This document shows positions 34,651 through 45,065 of a stretch of 64,000 nt of DNA, piece after piece. The stretch is taken from assembly GCA_009773515.1 (NCBI GenBank), contig WSXX01000005.1, forward strand, positions 123,256-187,255, in the 5' to 3' direction. The translations under genes and the position numbers were made by a program. Under the pieces are notes generated by a model that saw nothing but the letters and a program-made list of their open reading frames with translations, ran no database searches and was not told the DNA's origin. The stretch's first letter is position 1. Every line of letters starts with the position of its first letter. The DNA is from Bacteroidota bacterium (GTDB taxonomy: Bacteria > Bacteroidota > Bacteroidia > Bacteroidales > Lentimicrobiaceae).

Positions 34651-36702
34651 TTATAGTTCCATTTTAAATTTTACACCCGTTCTCACCCATAAACCCGGCT
34701 GAGGAACATTGGCATGATCCATAACTTTTGTATCAAGCAGGTTGGAAGCTTCAGCAAAAACCTGAAATCTGCCGAGATTGTAGAATGCTTTTGCATCGGC
34801 AAGAAGAGTGGTTTTGTAAGGAATTTCATCGCCGGAAGCGCCGTTGATAAAAGGCTGATAGCCACCATCTCTGTCCTGAACTGACAGCTTCAGGTCTAAA
34901 CCGCTGTGCTTGGTAATGCGCATTCCGAACTTTACATCAAGTTTATGACGCAGATTATCAAGCACGTAAAGTGAAGTAAATCCGTCACTTTGTTTGTCAG
35001 AATCCAGCCATGTATAATGGATTCCGGCATAACGGAAAATCCGGTTGATTCCGGTTTTCGAAAAATCAACATCCATACCGGCTTCAAAACCGGTAATATT
35101 AACCGAAGTAAGGTTCAGGCTTTTCCACTTTTCATCATCCGGGAATTTCACCCAATCGATCATGTCTTTGCCCCATCTCCTGTAAACTGCAACATCAAAA
35201 GCAACAATGCCGATTTTTGATTTCAAGCCTGTTTCCAGCGATATCGCTTCTTCCGGTTTAAGTTCCGGATTACCGAGATTGGTTGGTCCGGCGTAAAACA
35301 GGTCGGTAAAAGTCGGCAAACGCAGGGTACGGTTTGCTGTGGTGTACCACCTCATATTTTCATGAAACTGCCATCCGAGATCGATGCCGGGATAAAAACT
35401 TATGCCTTCGGGAAGTGCAGGATTAATATGAGCCAGCAATCCTCCTGAAACGGAAAACGTTTCGAAATAATATGAGTGTTCAGCCATAAAGCTCAAACTC
35501 TGCCGCAGATACGAACGCGTAAATTCACCGTTTTTCTCACCCGGTACCGGTTTTGAACTGACCATCAGATCGCCCAGAACATTGCTGTAAATATGTTCAA
35601 TCCGGAAGTCAGTACCAAGGGATGTTTTGCCCAGTTTTCCTGAAGTCATCCAGTTGAGCGAACCTCCGGCAATGTCGGTCATGTGAAAATTGAGACCGGC
35701 ATACCATTCCGGGGCATTGTCTCTGAAGAGTTCGAAACGGTCATGATGTCTGCGCCAGTATACCAATGGTTTGAGGTTAATTTTTCCGGAAGGCAAAAAC
35801 TTAATGGAAACAAACTCTGCACGGGTTTCCTCAAACTGATCGGGATACCTTGGTGTGTAAAAACTATTTGCTCCAAAAGCCCTGGCAGAGTAGCCAGCCT
35901 GAACATCAAAAGAAGCATCTCCCACAGGAATCATCACCCTGTAAAAAAGATTTCCGTTTTTAAAATCTGTGTTTTCAATGTAACCATCGCTTCGTATCCC
36001 GCTTGCCGAAAACTGATGATCAACTTTTCCTGTGCTGACCGAAGCATTTGCTGCTGCCTGAATAAATCCGAATTGTCCTGCACTCAGCGAAGCGGATGCC
36101 TCCTGCTTTCCGGGCTCAGCGGTAATAATGTTGATGGCACCATTAAAAGCATTGGGTCCGAAAATACGGGCACCCGGTCCCTGAAGCACCTCAACTCTTT
36201 CAATTGACGAAAGGTCAACCGGCAGATTCAGGTTGTGATGACCGGTCTGGGGGTCGGTAAGGTTGACCCCGTTTAATAAAATCAATGTCTGATCGAAAGT
36301 TCCTCCCCGGATGCTGATGTCGGCCTGCATCCCGAACGCCCCGCGCTGCCTTATGTCCACACCGCGCAAATGTTCGAGCAGGCCAGCCAGGTCGCTGGCG
36401 GGAGCTTGCTCTATTTCGGCACGTGTAATCACCTGCACCACCCTCATCAACTGCGACTGCACCACGGGGGTGCGTTGTGCGCTGACAACAACTTCACTGA
36501 GATCAATCTCCCGATCGGTTGTAATGGTGCGGCTGCTGTCGGGTTGCTCCTGACTATGGCCGGGCAACACGAGAATGGAACACGACAGACTGAGTACACC
36601 ATTGCGGATGCTACGTCCGATGCTGCTGAACACCGCATATGATGTGCGGGCCCAGCGGCTGAAACGAAGCACACCTGATGTGTTCTTCTGTTGTTTTTCC
36701 AT
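34651..36702 (-). CDS. TonB-dependent outer-membrane receptor (BtuB-like size)
   Basis: The 683-residue receptor imports a ligand using TonB energy. An unusual arginine-rich leader (FSRWARTSYAVFSSIGRSIRNG) precedes the hydrophobic signal core VLSLSCSILVL, a form I recall from other Bacteroidota receptors. The plug spans ~70-185 (LRGVDIRQRG, ADISIRGGTFDQTLILLNG, VEVLQGPGARIFGPNAFNGAINI) and a 22-strand-like barrel ends in KFKMEL. No carboxypeptidase-like SusC domain or SusD partner is present, so the ligand is probably a small molecule such as a corrinoid or metal chelate. No cobalamin riboswitch is visible upstream. The start is supported by the promoter 26 bp away. Confidence 0.92.
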   Translation of the reverse strand: MEKQQKNTSGVLRFSRWARTSYAVFSSIGRSIRNGVLSLSCSILVLPGHSQEQPDSSRTITTDREIDLSEVVVSAQRTPVVQSQLMRVVQVITRAEIEQAPASDLAGLLEHLRGVDIRQRGAFGMQADISIRGGTFDQTLILLNGVNLTDPQTGHHNLNLPVDLSSIERVEVLQGPGARIFGPNAFNGAINIITAEPGKQEASASLSAGQFGFIQAAANASVSTGKVDHQFSASGIRSDGYIENTDFKNGNLFYRVMIPVGDASFDVQAGYSARAFGANSFYTPRYPDQFEETRAEFVSIKFLPSGKINLKPLVYWRRHHDRFELFRDNAPEWYAGLNFHMTDIAGGSLNWMTSGKLGKTSLGTDFRIEHIYSNVLGDLMVSSKPVPGEKNGEFTRSYLRQSLSFMAEHSYYFETFSVSGGLLAHINPALPEGISFYPGIDLGWQFHENMRWYTTANRTLRLPTFTDLFYAGPTNLGNPELKPEEAISLETGLKSKIGIVAFDVAVYRRWGKDMIDWVKFPDDEKWKSLNLTSVNITGFEAGMDVDFSKTGINRIFRYAGIHYTWLDSDKQSDGFTSLYVLDNLRHKLDVKFGMRITKHSGLDLKLSVQDRDGGYQPFINGASGDEIPYKTTLLADAKAFYNLGRFQVFAEASNLLDTKVMDHANVPQPGLWVRTGVKFKMEL

Positions 36703-36727
36703 AATTTGTTTTAGTTATTTGAGGGCG

Positions 36728-36735
36728 CAAAGGTA
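36728..36735 (-). promoter_or_regulatory. Bacteroidota -7 element for the TonB receptor gene
   Basis: On the minus strand TACCTTTG matches TAnnTTTG exactly, 25 bp upstream of the ATG at 36702. Confidence 0.65.
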
Positions 36736-36841
36736 GGTAAGTTTGAGGTTTATTTCAGAATTGAAGGAAAAATGAATGACCAGTTAATGGTGTTTTAGGC
36801 AAATAGAATATTTGATGTGCTGGTAAATTAAGTCTGGAATA

Positions 36842-37248
36842 TTCGCCCCCTTCGGGGACGTTGTTTCATCATTGTGTTCGCTGTCCGTGGGTTCCATTAG
36901 CATTCCACCCACGGTTATTTGAAATTCGCCCCCTTCGGGGACGTGCAGAGCGCCGAAGGTGCTCAATGTCAATAACCGTGGGTGGAGCTCTTTGCGGAAC
37001 CCACGGTGAGCAAGGAAACATGTAACTTCAGCCCCAAAGGGAAGCACGGTGCAGAGCGCCGAAGGTGCTTGTATCAATAACAGTGGGTGGAGCTGTTCGC
37101 GGAACACAAGATGAGAGAGGATATTTATTCGCCCCCTTCGGGGACACCGTTTCATCATCTGTTCGCTTTCCGTGGGTTCCATTTCATTCCACCCACGGTT
37201 ATTTAAAATTCGCCCCCTTCGGGGACGTGCCAGAGCGCCGAAGGTGCT
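36842..37248. repeat. Cluster of palindromic repeats with two ~120-bp direct copies
   Basis: Three motif families alternate here. CGCCCCCTTCGGGGAC hairpins occur four times (36842, 36925, 37128, 37209). CAGAGCGCCGAAGGTGCT occurs three times (36946, 37052, 37231). CCGTGGGT...ACCCACGG hairpins occur at 36885-36914 and 37170-37198, with half copies at 36975 and 37083. The blocks 36842-36963 and 37128-37248 are direct copies of one another. This resembles REP/BIME-like elements. The open frame crossing it on the minus strand is an artefact of the repeats. Confidence 0.9.
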
Positions 37249-37348
37249 CAATATCAAAATATGATGAAAATAACCCTAAGAATCGATATAAAATTTAGCC
37301 AGACAAATATTCTATAACACTATTGTCCGGTGAAAATCGAAAATTTCC

Positions 37349-37434
37349 TTGCCACCAAATCTCCAAAACTCCAAATTACACAAAATGAATGAATTAAATT
37401 GGTGAAATTTGGTGATTTCGTGTTTTGGTGGCAA
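37349..37434. repeat. Inverted-repeat element, copy 1 (TTGCCACCAAA family)
   Basis: An 86-bp imperfect palindrome has the ends TTGCCACCAAA and TTTGGTGGCAA. A second member of the same family lies at 50061-50156. No coding capacity is seen; it may be a small non-autonomous mobile element or a dispersed hairpin. Confidence 0.75.
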
Positions 37435-37587
37435 ATCTTGTAAAGTAAGGTATTGTTCTACAACTTTTACCTATAAGACTCAATATCAATCATTTGTAAT
37501 AATATTCGAAACTTTCCCCGGACAACAATGATTCTAAAAGCCAGCATTCCCATAATCATTAACTTTACTTTTTCAAAACAGGAAACA

Positions 37588-38994
37588 ATGAATCTCTTCA
37601 AAGCTCTCTTTTTCAGCATATTGATTGGCATCTCAACGAACAATCATGCGCAGGTAACATTTATTGCCACCTCCATTCCGGCAAATACACCGGAAGATGA
37701 CAACTTATACATTGCCGGCGATTTTACCGCCTGGAATCCGGGATCACCTGAATTTATGATGCAAAAAAACGCTGAAGGTAACTGGAATATTACCCTTCCC
37801 GAAAGGCCGCAAGGAACAGTTATCAAATATAAATTTACCCGTGGAAGCTGGACAACAGTCGAAAAAGGGCCTTCAGGCGAGGAGATTCCTGACCGCAGCT
37901 TTACTTTTGGGAATGGCGAAACTGTGAACGTTACCATTCATCAGTGGGCCGATGGTGGTTCAGGTGGCGGCTCAACCGCAGCAGCCAATGTGCAGGTGAT
38001 GGATAACAACTTCTTCATGCCGCAACTGAACCGCAGCCGCAGAATCTGGATTTACCTGCCTCCCGGTTATGAAACCACAACTGTGCAATACCCGGTGCTT
38101 TATATGCACGATGGACAGAACCTTTTTGATGTTGAAACTGCTTTTTCGGGAGAATGGGAGGTGGATGAAACCCTAAACTCTCTTGCTGAAGATGGCGTCA
38201 CAGTTCCCATTGTTGTGGGTATTGACAACGGTGGAGCATACCGGATTGCAGAATACACACCCTGGACTAATCCACAATATGGTGGTGGTGATGGCGATGC
38301 ATATGCCCGGTTTATTGTTGAAACGCTCAAACCTTACATCGATCAGAACTTCAGAACTTTACCATCCAGAGAATACACCGGCATCATGGGAAGTTCGCTG
38401 GGTGGATTGATTTCACATTATACCGCCATAAAATATCAGGAAGTCTTCAGCAAAGCAGGTATTTTCTCTCCATCTTACTGGTTTTCGAATGAAGTGTGGA
38501 ACTTTGCCAGCGAAAATGAAAAACGTGAAAACATGAGGTTGTATCAGCTTTGCGGCACCAATGAAGGAGCCGGAGTCACAGAAAATATGCTGAGAATGAG
38601 CGACTCACTGATCAGCAAAGGATTTCTTGCTTCAGAAATCAACAACAAAATAGTTCAGGGCGGACAACATAATGAAGCATTGTGGAGGACAAATTTCAGG
38701 GAAGCTTTTCTGTGGCTTTTTGTTGAAGGCTCAGCATCCACCGAAATCAAATCCCCTACTAAACCTTTGATTTGTTCACCAAATCCTGCAAAGGACTTTT
38801 TCAGGATTGATAATCTGGATACTTCAAACGCCGACATTCTCATTATTTCAGATACTGCCGGTCGCGAAGTACTCCGCAAAGAAAGCAATCTGAACGAAAC
38901 TGTAAATATCCGCCACCTCAAATCCGGAACTTACATCATCAGATTATTTACCAAAACGGGCATTCACGAAGGTAAGCTGGTCAGGATTGATTGA
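37588..38994 (+). CDS. T9SS-exported esterase with starch-binding-like domain
   Basis: The 468-residue mature plan is: signal peptide (MNLFKALFFSILIGISTNNHAQ), a CBM20/48-like beta domain (YIAGDFTAWNPG, ~residues 25-130), a putative esterase (esterase D/Fes-like) domain with the nucleophile Ser in GIMGSSLGGLISHY, and a C-terminal type A T9SS sorting domain (SPNPAKDFFRI ... SGTYIIRLFTKTG). The domain mix suggests a surface enzyme that removes ester groups from a carbohydrate or siderophore. The frame is open from 37528, but I chose the ATG at 37588 because the signal peptide begins there. Confidence 0.88.
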   Translation: MNLFKALFFSILIGISTNNHAQVTFIATSIPANTPEDDNLYIAGDFTAWNPGSPEFMMQKNAEGNWNITLPERPQGTVIKYKFTRGSWTTVEKGPSGEEIPDRSFTFGNGETVNVTIHQWADGGSGGGSTAAANVQVMDNNFFMPQLNRSRRIWIYLPPGYETTTVQYPVLYMHDGQNLFDVETAFSGEWEVDETLNSLAEDGVTVPIVVGIDNGGAYRIAEYTPWTNPQYGGGDGDAYARFIVETLKPYIDQNFRTLPSREYTGIMGSSLGGLISHYTAIKYQEVFSKAGIFSPSYWFSNEVWNFASENEKRENMRLYQLCGTNEGAGVTENMLRMSDSLISKGFLASEINNKIVQGGQHNEALWRTNFREAFLWLFVEGSASTEIKSPTKPLICSPNPAKDFFRIDNLDTSNADILIISDTAGREVLRKESNLNETVNIRHLKSGTYIIRLFTKTGIHEGKLVRID

Positions 38995-39089
38995 TATACA
39001 AAACAAAATCCTTAAGTCTTCGGTTAAGCCGAAAATAAACCCAATGGCAATAATTCTCAAGGTTTTCAGTTAACAATGCGGGTTAATCC

Positions 39090-39097
39090 TATCTTTG
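39090..39097 (+). promoter_or_regulatory. Bacteroidota -7 element for the porin gene
   Basis: TATCTTTG matches TAnnTTTG exactly, 22 bp before the ATG at 39120. Confidence 0.65.
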
Positions 39098-39119
39098 CAC
39101 CAGTTATTTTATCCTGCTC

Positions 39120-41207
39120 ATGCGCTATTTCACGCTGATTGTCTTTACATTGTTTATTGCTGTAAAAAGCATCTACGCGCAAGCTCCTGAAAAAGGAAGC
39201 GACTTTAAGCTTTCGCCGGATACTGCTTCCGTTTTCTTTGTTACCATTGATCAGCGGTGGCCGGGCTCAGCAATTCAGAAAATGAACGATACCCTTCTGA
39301 CAGGATTTCAGTTTTATGATCCGGTAGTCGGAAAAACAAATCTGAATGCTGTGAACGGAAACATCGGACTGGCATATAAGAGCCTCATTTTTGATCCTTC
39401 TGCGAATAACGGATTCAGGTTCGCGCCTTCGGTGGTAAACAATTACCTGCTCAGGAACGACAACATCAGATACTATCAGAGTTTTGCGCCTTACTCCAAC
39501 GTTGCCTATTCCTTTGGTGCCGGCAAAGAACAGCTTTTCAGTGTCACACACAGTCAGAATATAGCGCGCGGCCTGAGTCTGGGCGTTGATCTTCGCATCA
39601 TCAACTCCCTGGGCAATTACCTCCGACAGAAATCCGACAATTCATCCGTTGCTTTTCAGGGTCAGTTTATTACCGACAATGAACGTTATGCTGTGCTGTT
39701 CAATTACCGCAGCAACCGTTACAAATGGCGCGAAAACGGAGGCATTAAGTATGATTCTCTTTTCACAGATAACGAGGAACCTGAACGCAACCGCATCGCA
39801 ATAAATCTGGAATCAGCAGATAATCTTATTAAAGAAAGCGGGGTATTTCTGCAGCAGTATTATTACTTTGGCCGTAATCCGCGAAAAGCAAAAGTGATTG
39901 CTGAGGAAGCTGAGACTACTTTAATCATTGAAAATAAAGAAGAAGTGGTTGGTGAAGCTGATACTACTTTTATCTCTGTAAATAAAGAAGTGGCTGGTAA
40001 AGCTGATACTACGCTAATCTCTGAAAACAAAGTCGCAATCCCGGTTCCTGATGCTGAGCTGCCCGGGCGGTTGTTTTACAATCCGGAACGCAGCGATTTT
40101 TTAAGGCACACCTTTACTTATACCCGCAATGCACTTTTGTACACCGACGGAAAACCGCTTTCGGGTTTCTATCCTGAGATTTTTATCGACTCTGTTAAAA
40201 CTTTTGATTCAATCTATCATCATGAGTTTTCCAATGAATTTGTGTTTGAAGGCGGAATAGGTCGCGCAAAAGGAAGTTCAAAAGCCATATTACTGAGGGC
40301 GGGCATAGAGCACACTTTCGGGATTTACAAAAACGGATTTAATGCAGAAAGGAATGATTCCATTACCCGTAAATTCAACAGGGTAACAACTTTTGCCTAC
40401 CTTTCGGCAAATGCTTTTGGCATTGCCAAAGCCGAGGGAAAAGTTTGGGTAACCAACGGAGCTCCGTTCAACGGCGACAAAGGCGTTGCGGCAATGCTTA
40501 CACTGCCTGCTTCCGACAATTCCACATCATGGGGAAATCTCACCGCATCACTCGGTGTTGATGCACTGCAACCCGATTACATTTTTCAGTATCACCACTC
40601 CAACCATTACAGTTGGGAAAACAGTTTCGGACAACAAACCATCCTTAGCGGGAAAGTGATGTATGCCCGAAAATACCTGAAAGCCGGATTCAATTTTTAC
40701 ACCCTCGACGGATATGTGTATTTTGATCAGAATGCAAAACCTGTCAGAGAAAATGCAGCTTTCAGTGTAAGTCAGTTGTATGGACTTGCCGAAATCAAAC
40801 TGGGACATTTTGACATCCACGCTTTCGCGACCTGGCAAAATGTTACGAACGCTGAAGTTCTCCGGCTTCCTGAACTGGCCGGAAGAGTATCAGCCTATTA
40901 TTCAGTTGCTCTCTTCAAACGCGCGCTGTACCTGCAAACCGGATTATCGCTGATGTACAATACTGCATTTTACGGCGATGCATATATGCCTGCACTCCGC
41001 TCCTATTATGTACAAAATGAGGTAAAAACCGGAAGTTACCCTTATGTGGATGGCTTTATAAATTTCAGGGTTAAAAGGGCCAGGATGTTTCTTGTAATGA
41101 AACACCTCAACAGCGGATTTTCAGGATACAATTATATAATGGTACCCTCCTATCCGATGGCTGACCGCGGTTTCCGTTTTGGAGTATCGTGGAACTTCTT
41201 TGATTAA
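39120..41207 (+). CDS. Putative porin (Porin_10 family)
   Basis: The 695-residue outer-membrane protein has a signal peptide (MRYFTLIVFTLFIAVKSIYA) and a long series of amphipathic strands ending in a terminal aromatic (WNFFD). The conserved opening after the signal, with FDQ/ITIDQRWPGSAIQKMNDTL and NLNAVNGNIGLAYKSLIF, fits the Bacteroidota Porin_10 family. Near residues 264-306 there is an insert of three tandem 15-16-residue repeats (AETTLIIENKEEVVGE and relatives) that looks like an expanded, charged extracellular loop. The gene is followed 35 bp later by a secreted hydrolase. Confidence 0.86.
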   Translation: MRYFTLIVFTLFIAVKSIYAQAPEKGSDFKLSPDTASVFFVTIDQRWPGSAIQKMNDTLLTGFQFYDPVVGKTNLNAVNGNIGLAYKSLIFDPSANNGFRFAPSVVNNYLLRNDNIRYYQSFAPYSNVAYSFGAGKEQLFSVTHSQNIARGLSLGVDLRIINSLGNYLRQKSDNSSVAFQGQFITDNERYAVLFNYRSNRYKWRENGGIKYDSLFTDNEEPERNRIAINLESADNLIKESGVFLQQYYYFGRNPRKAKVIAEEAETTLIIENKEEVVGEADTTFISVNKEVAGKADTTLISENKVAIPVPDAELPGRLFYNPERSDFLRHTFTYTRNALLYTDGKPLSGFYPEIFIDSVKTFDSIYHHEFSNEFVFEGGIGRAKGSSKAILLRAGIEHTFGIYKNGFNAERNDSITRKFNRVTTFAYLSANAFGIAKAEGKVWVTNGAPFNGDKGVAAMLTLPASDNSTSWGNLTASLGVDALQPDYIFQYHHSNHYSWENSFGQQTILSGKVMYARKYLKAGFNFYTLDGYVYFDQNAKPVRENAAFSVSQLYGLAEIKLGHFDIHAFATWQNVTNAEVLRLPELAGRVSAYYSVALFKRALYLQTGLSLMYNTAFYGDAYMPALRSYYVQNEVKTGSYPYVDGFINFRVKRARMFLVMKHLNSGFSGYNYIMVPSYPMADRGFRFGVSWNFFD

Positions 41208-41242
41208 TTCTTGCTTTTATCGTCACACGAAAATCAGCACAA

Positions 41243-41962
41243 ATGAAAAATCTGTTTATTACAATGTCCGTTCTTTTGGCAACAATAAGCATGAATGCAC
41301 AAAATCCACAAAACGAAGGCTCTTTTAAAGGAAATGTAATCCGCTCAGTATCTATGGACTACCTTTTATACCTGCCGGAAAACTTTAATGCAGACCCAGA
41401 GGCAACATTTCCGCTGCTCGTTTTTCTTCACGGTTCAGGTGAGCGTGGCAATGACCTTGAAAAAGTAAAAGTTCATGGTCCTCCGAGGTTGATAGCAGAA
41501 GGCAGGAATTTCCCCTTTATCGTGCTTTCTCCCCAATGCCCCGACCATGTTGACTGGGACACAGAAACAATTTATGCCCTGATAAAACATGTGGCATCGC
41601 GCTACAGGGTAGATGAAAAGCGCGTTTACCTTACAGGACTAAGCATGGGTGGCTGGGCAACCTGGGATCTGGCAATGGCTTATCCCGGATATTTTGCCGC
41701 CATCGCTCCTGTTTGCGGCCCCGTAAACAGAAACTATCCGGCAAGGGTAAAAGAAATTACACATCTGCCGGTTTGGGCTTTTCATGGTGCAATGGACGAT
41801 GTAGTGCCAATAACTTCAGCTGCCAGAATGATCAAACTTTTGCAGGATAACGGAAATCCAGCCAGATTTACAATCTATCCGGATGCCAACCACGACAGCT
41901 GGACAGAAACCTACAACAATCCTGAACTTTACGAATGGTTTCTTCAGCAAAAACTGAAATAA
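41243..41962 (+). CDS. Secreted alpha/beta hydrolase (esterase/peptidase-like)
   Basis: The 239-residue protein has a signal peptide (MKNLFITMSVLLATISMNA) and a compact alpha/beta-hydrolase domain. Visible elements are the oxyanion region LVFLHGSGERG, nucleophile Ser in LTGLSMGGWATWDLA, Asp in HGAMDDVVP and the terminal His in YPDANHDSWTETY. This matches the phospholipase/carboxylesterase-like or prolyl-oligopeptidase-like hydrolases often annotated in Bacteroidota carbohydrate loci. The substrate is unknown. It shares orientation with the porin gene 35 bp upstream and ends at a shared terminator. Confidence 0.88.
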   Translation: MKNLFITMSVLLATISMNAQNPQNEGSFKGNVIRSVSMDYLLYLPENFNADPEATFPLLVFLHGSGERGNDLEKVKVHGPPRLIAEGRNFPFIVLSPQCPDHVDWDTETIYALIKHVASRYRVDEKRVYLTGLSMGGWATWDLAMAYPGYFAAIAPVCGPVNRNYPARVKEITHLPVWAFHGAMDDVVPITSAARMIKLLQDNGNPARFTIYPDANHDSWTETYNNPELYEWFLQQKLK

Positions 41963-41980
41963 ACAATTCCATTCCACAAC

Positions 41981-42027
41981 AAAAAGACGCCCGGCAGATT
42001 TTTGGAAATCTCCGGGTGTTGTCTTTT
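41981..42027. terminator. Bidirectional terminator
   Basis: The arms AAAAAGACgcCCGGcAGATTT and AAATCTCCGGGTGTTGTCTTTT-like sequence pair with a few mismatches around a four-base loop. They lie between the plus-strand hydrolase and the convergent minus-strand barrel gene. Confidence 0.75.
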
Positions 42028-42043
42028 AAAATAAATATTACAA

Positions 42044-42526
42044 TCAGAAAGTATATCTGATTGAAAGGGCAACGCCATCGCCCCACCAGTGATTGTCGCC
42101 GATAAGATTGAACGCAGGTTTCCAGTCAAGTCCAACGTTGAAAGGCACTTCGGTGAAAGTGTATTCCAGGCCTGCAATAAAATCGACGCCAACAACGGCA
42201 AAATTACCATCGCGGCGGTCGTTATCCCTCCAGTAATAATACTTATTGTCCCAGAATCCGATATGACCGCCCAGTCCAAGAAAGTAATCCAGATTTCTGG
42301 CTCCTTTGATTGGCTTCTGCCATTCATACAATCCGGTAACGACAAAGCCCCGCCAGCGAAAGGATGCGATCCCTTCAATGGCATTTGAGCCCGAAACAAA
42401 ATGTTTGACTGTGATCCCGTTAAAATACCCAAGCCGGGCACCTACCGCAGTTGAGTAGCTTTGTGCCTGAGCAAAACCGAACATTGCCATAAATAACAAT
42501 GAAATGAAAATGATTTTTATTTTCAT
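42044..42526 (-). CDS. Small outer-membrane beta-barrel protein
   Basis: The 160-residue protein has a signal peptide (MKIKIIFISLLFMAMFGFAQA) followed by about eight amphipathic strands rich in aromatic residues (GARLGYFNGITVKHFV, LDYFLGLGGHIGFWDN, VGVDFIAGLEYTF), ending in SIRYTF. Size and pattern resemble an eight-stranded OmpW/OmpX-like barrel. No specific family is recognised and no function is proposed. The gene stands alone. Confidence 0.83.
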   Translation of the reverse strand: MKIKIIFISLLFMAMFGFAQAQSYSTAVGARLGYFNGITVKHFVSGSNAIEGIASFRWRGFVVTGLYEWQKPIKGARNLDYFLGLGGHIGFWDNKYYYWRDNDRRDGNFAVVGVDFIAGLEYTFTEVPFNVGLDWKPAFNLIGDNHWWGDGVALSIRYTF

Positions 42527-42730
42527 AGAACTATGATTTTAGAAGTGAAACGTTCAAAGAGCCGGAAATACAAAATGTGTACCAAACAGAAGTCTATAAC
42601 TACATTCTAACAATACCCCTTGGTTATATGTTACGCTTGTTATTAGAATTTTCATTTAATTTTCAGCTGGCACTTTATCGATAATTAAAGAATCCAATCC
42701 TGGCAGGTTCAATAGATATACAATGCAGCA

Positions 42731-42761
42731 AAAAAAACTCCGGAGTAATCATACCCCGGAG
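42731..42761 (-). terminator. Terminator after gyrB
   Basis: CTCCGG at 42738-42743 pairs with CCGGAG at 42756-42761. The A-run at 42730-42737 becomes a U-tract on the minus strand, 32 bp beyond the gyrB stop. Confidence 0.75.
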
Positions 42762-42792
42762 CTTAATTTTTTATTGAAGTATTTACAAGAAA

Positions 42793-44811
<2,019 letters not shown>

Positions 44812-44819
44812 TCAACAAG

Positions 44820-44827
44820 CAAAGGTA
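44820..44827 (-). promoter_or_regulatory. Bacteroidota -7 element for gyrB
   Basis: On the minus strand TACCTTTG matches TAnnTTTG exactly, 26 bp before the gyrB ATG. Confidence 0.65.
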
Positions 44828-45065
44828 ACCTTTTTATCCATAACTTTTACAAAAAAAAGGAGCATTTTCTGTGTGTTAGTTATCAACAAAAATGAGCATT
44901 TTGTTAGTTATTCTATCATCAAACTGAATGTCGTCAATGCACACTCCACCATTGCCGTTATGATACAGCAATTGAGAATGAAATCAGTGTTAAGGAATCA
45001 GAAAGTAAAATCCTGAAAAAGAAGAAGTCAGGTATAGAAAAAACAGTTTCAGCGGTTGCAGATCA

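Noticed and set aside
35683..36207. 174-codon open frame opposite the TonB receptor gene
   Set aside because: It is antisense to a clear gene, cysteine-rich in an implausible way, with no promoter or domain.
36703..36841. Cobalamin riboswitch upstream of the BtuB-like receptor
   Set aside because: The start codon is only about 20 bases from the predicted transcription start, leaving no room, and no conserved B12-box sequence is seen.
36784..37257. 157-codon open frame on the minus strand
   Set aside because: It is built entirely from the palindromic repeat cluster; its peptide repeats (PRRGRI) follow the DNA repeats and there is no ribosome-binding context.
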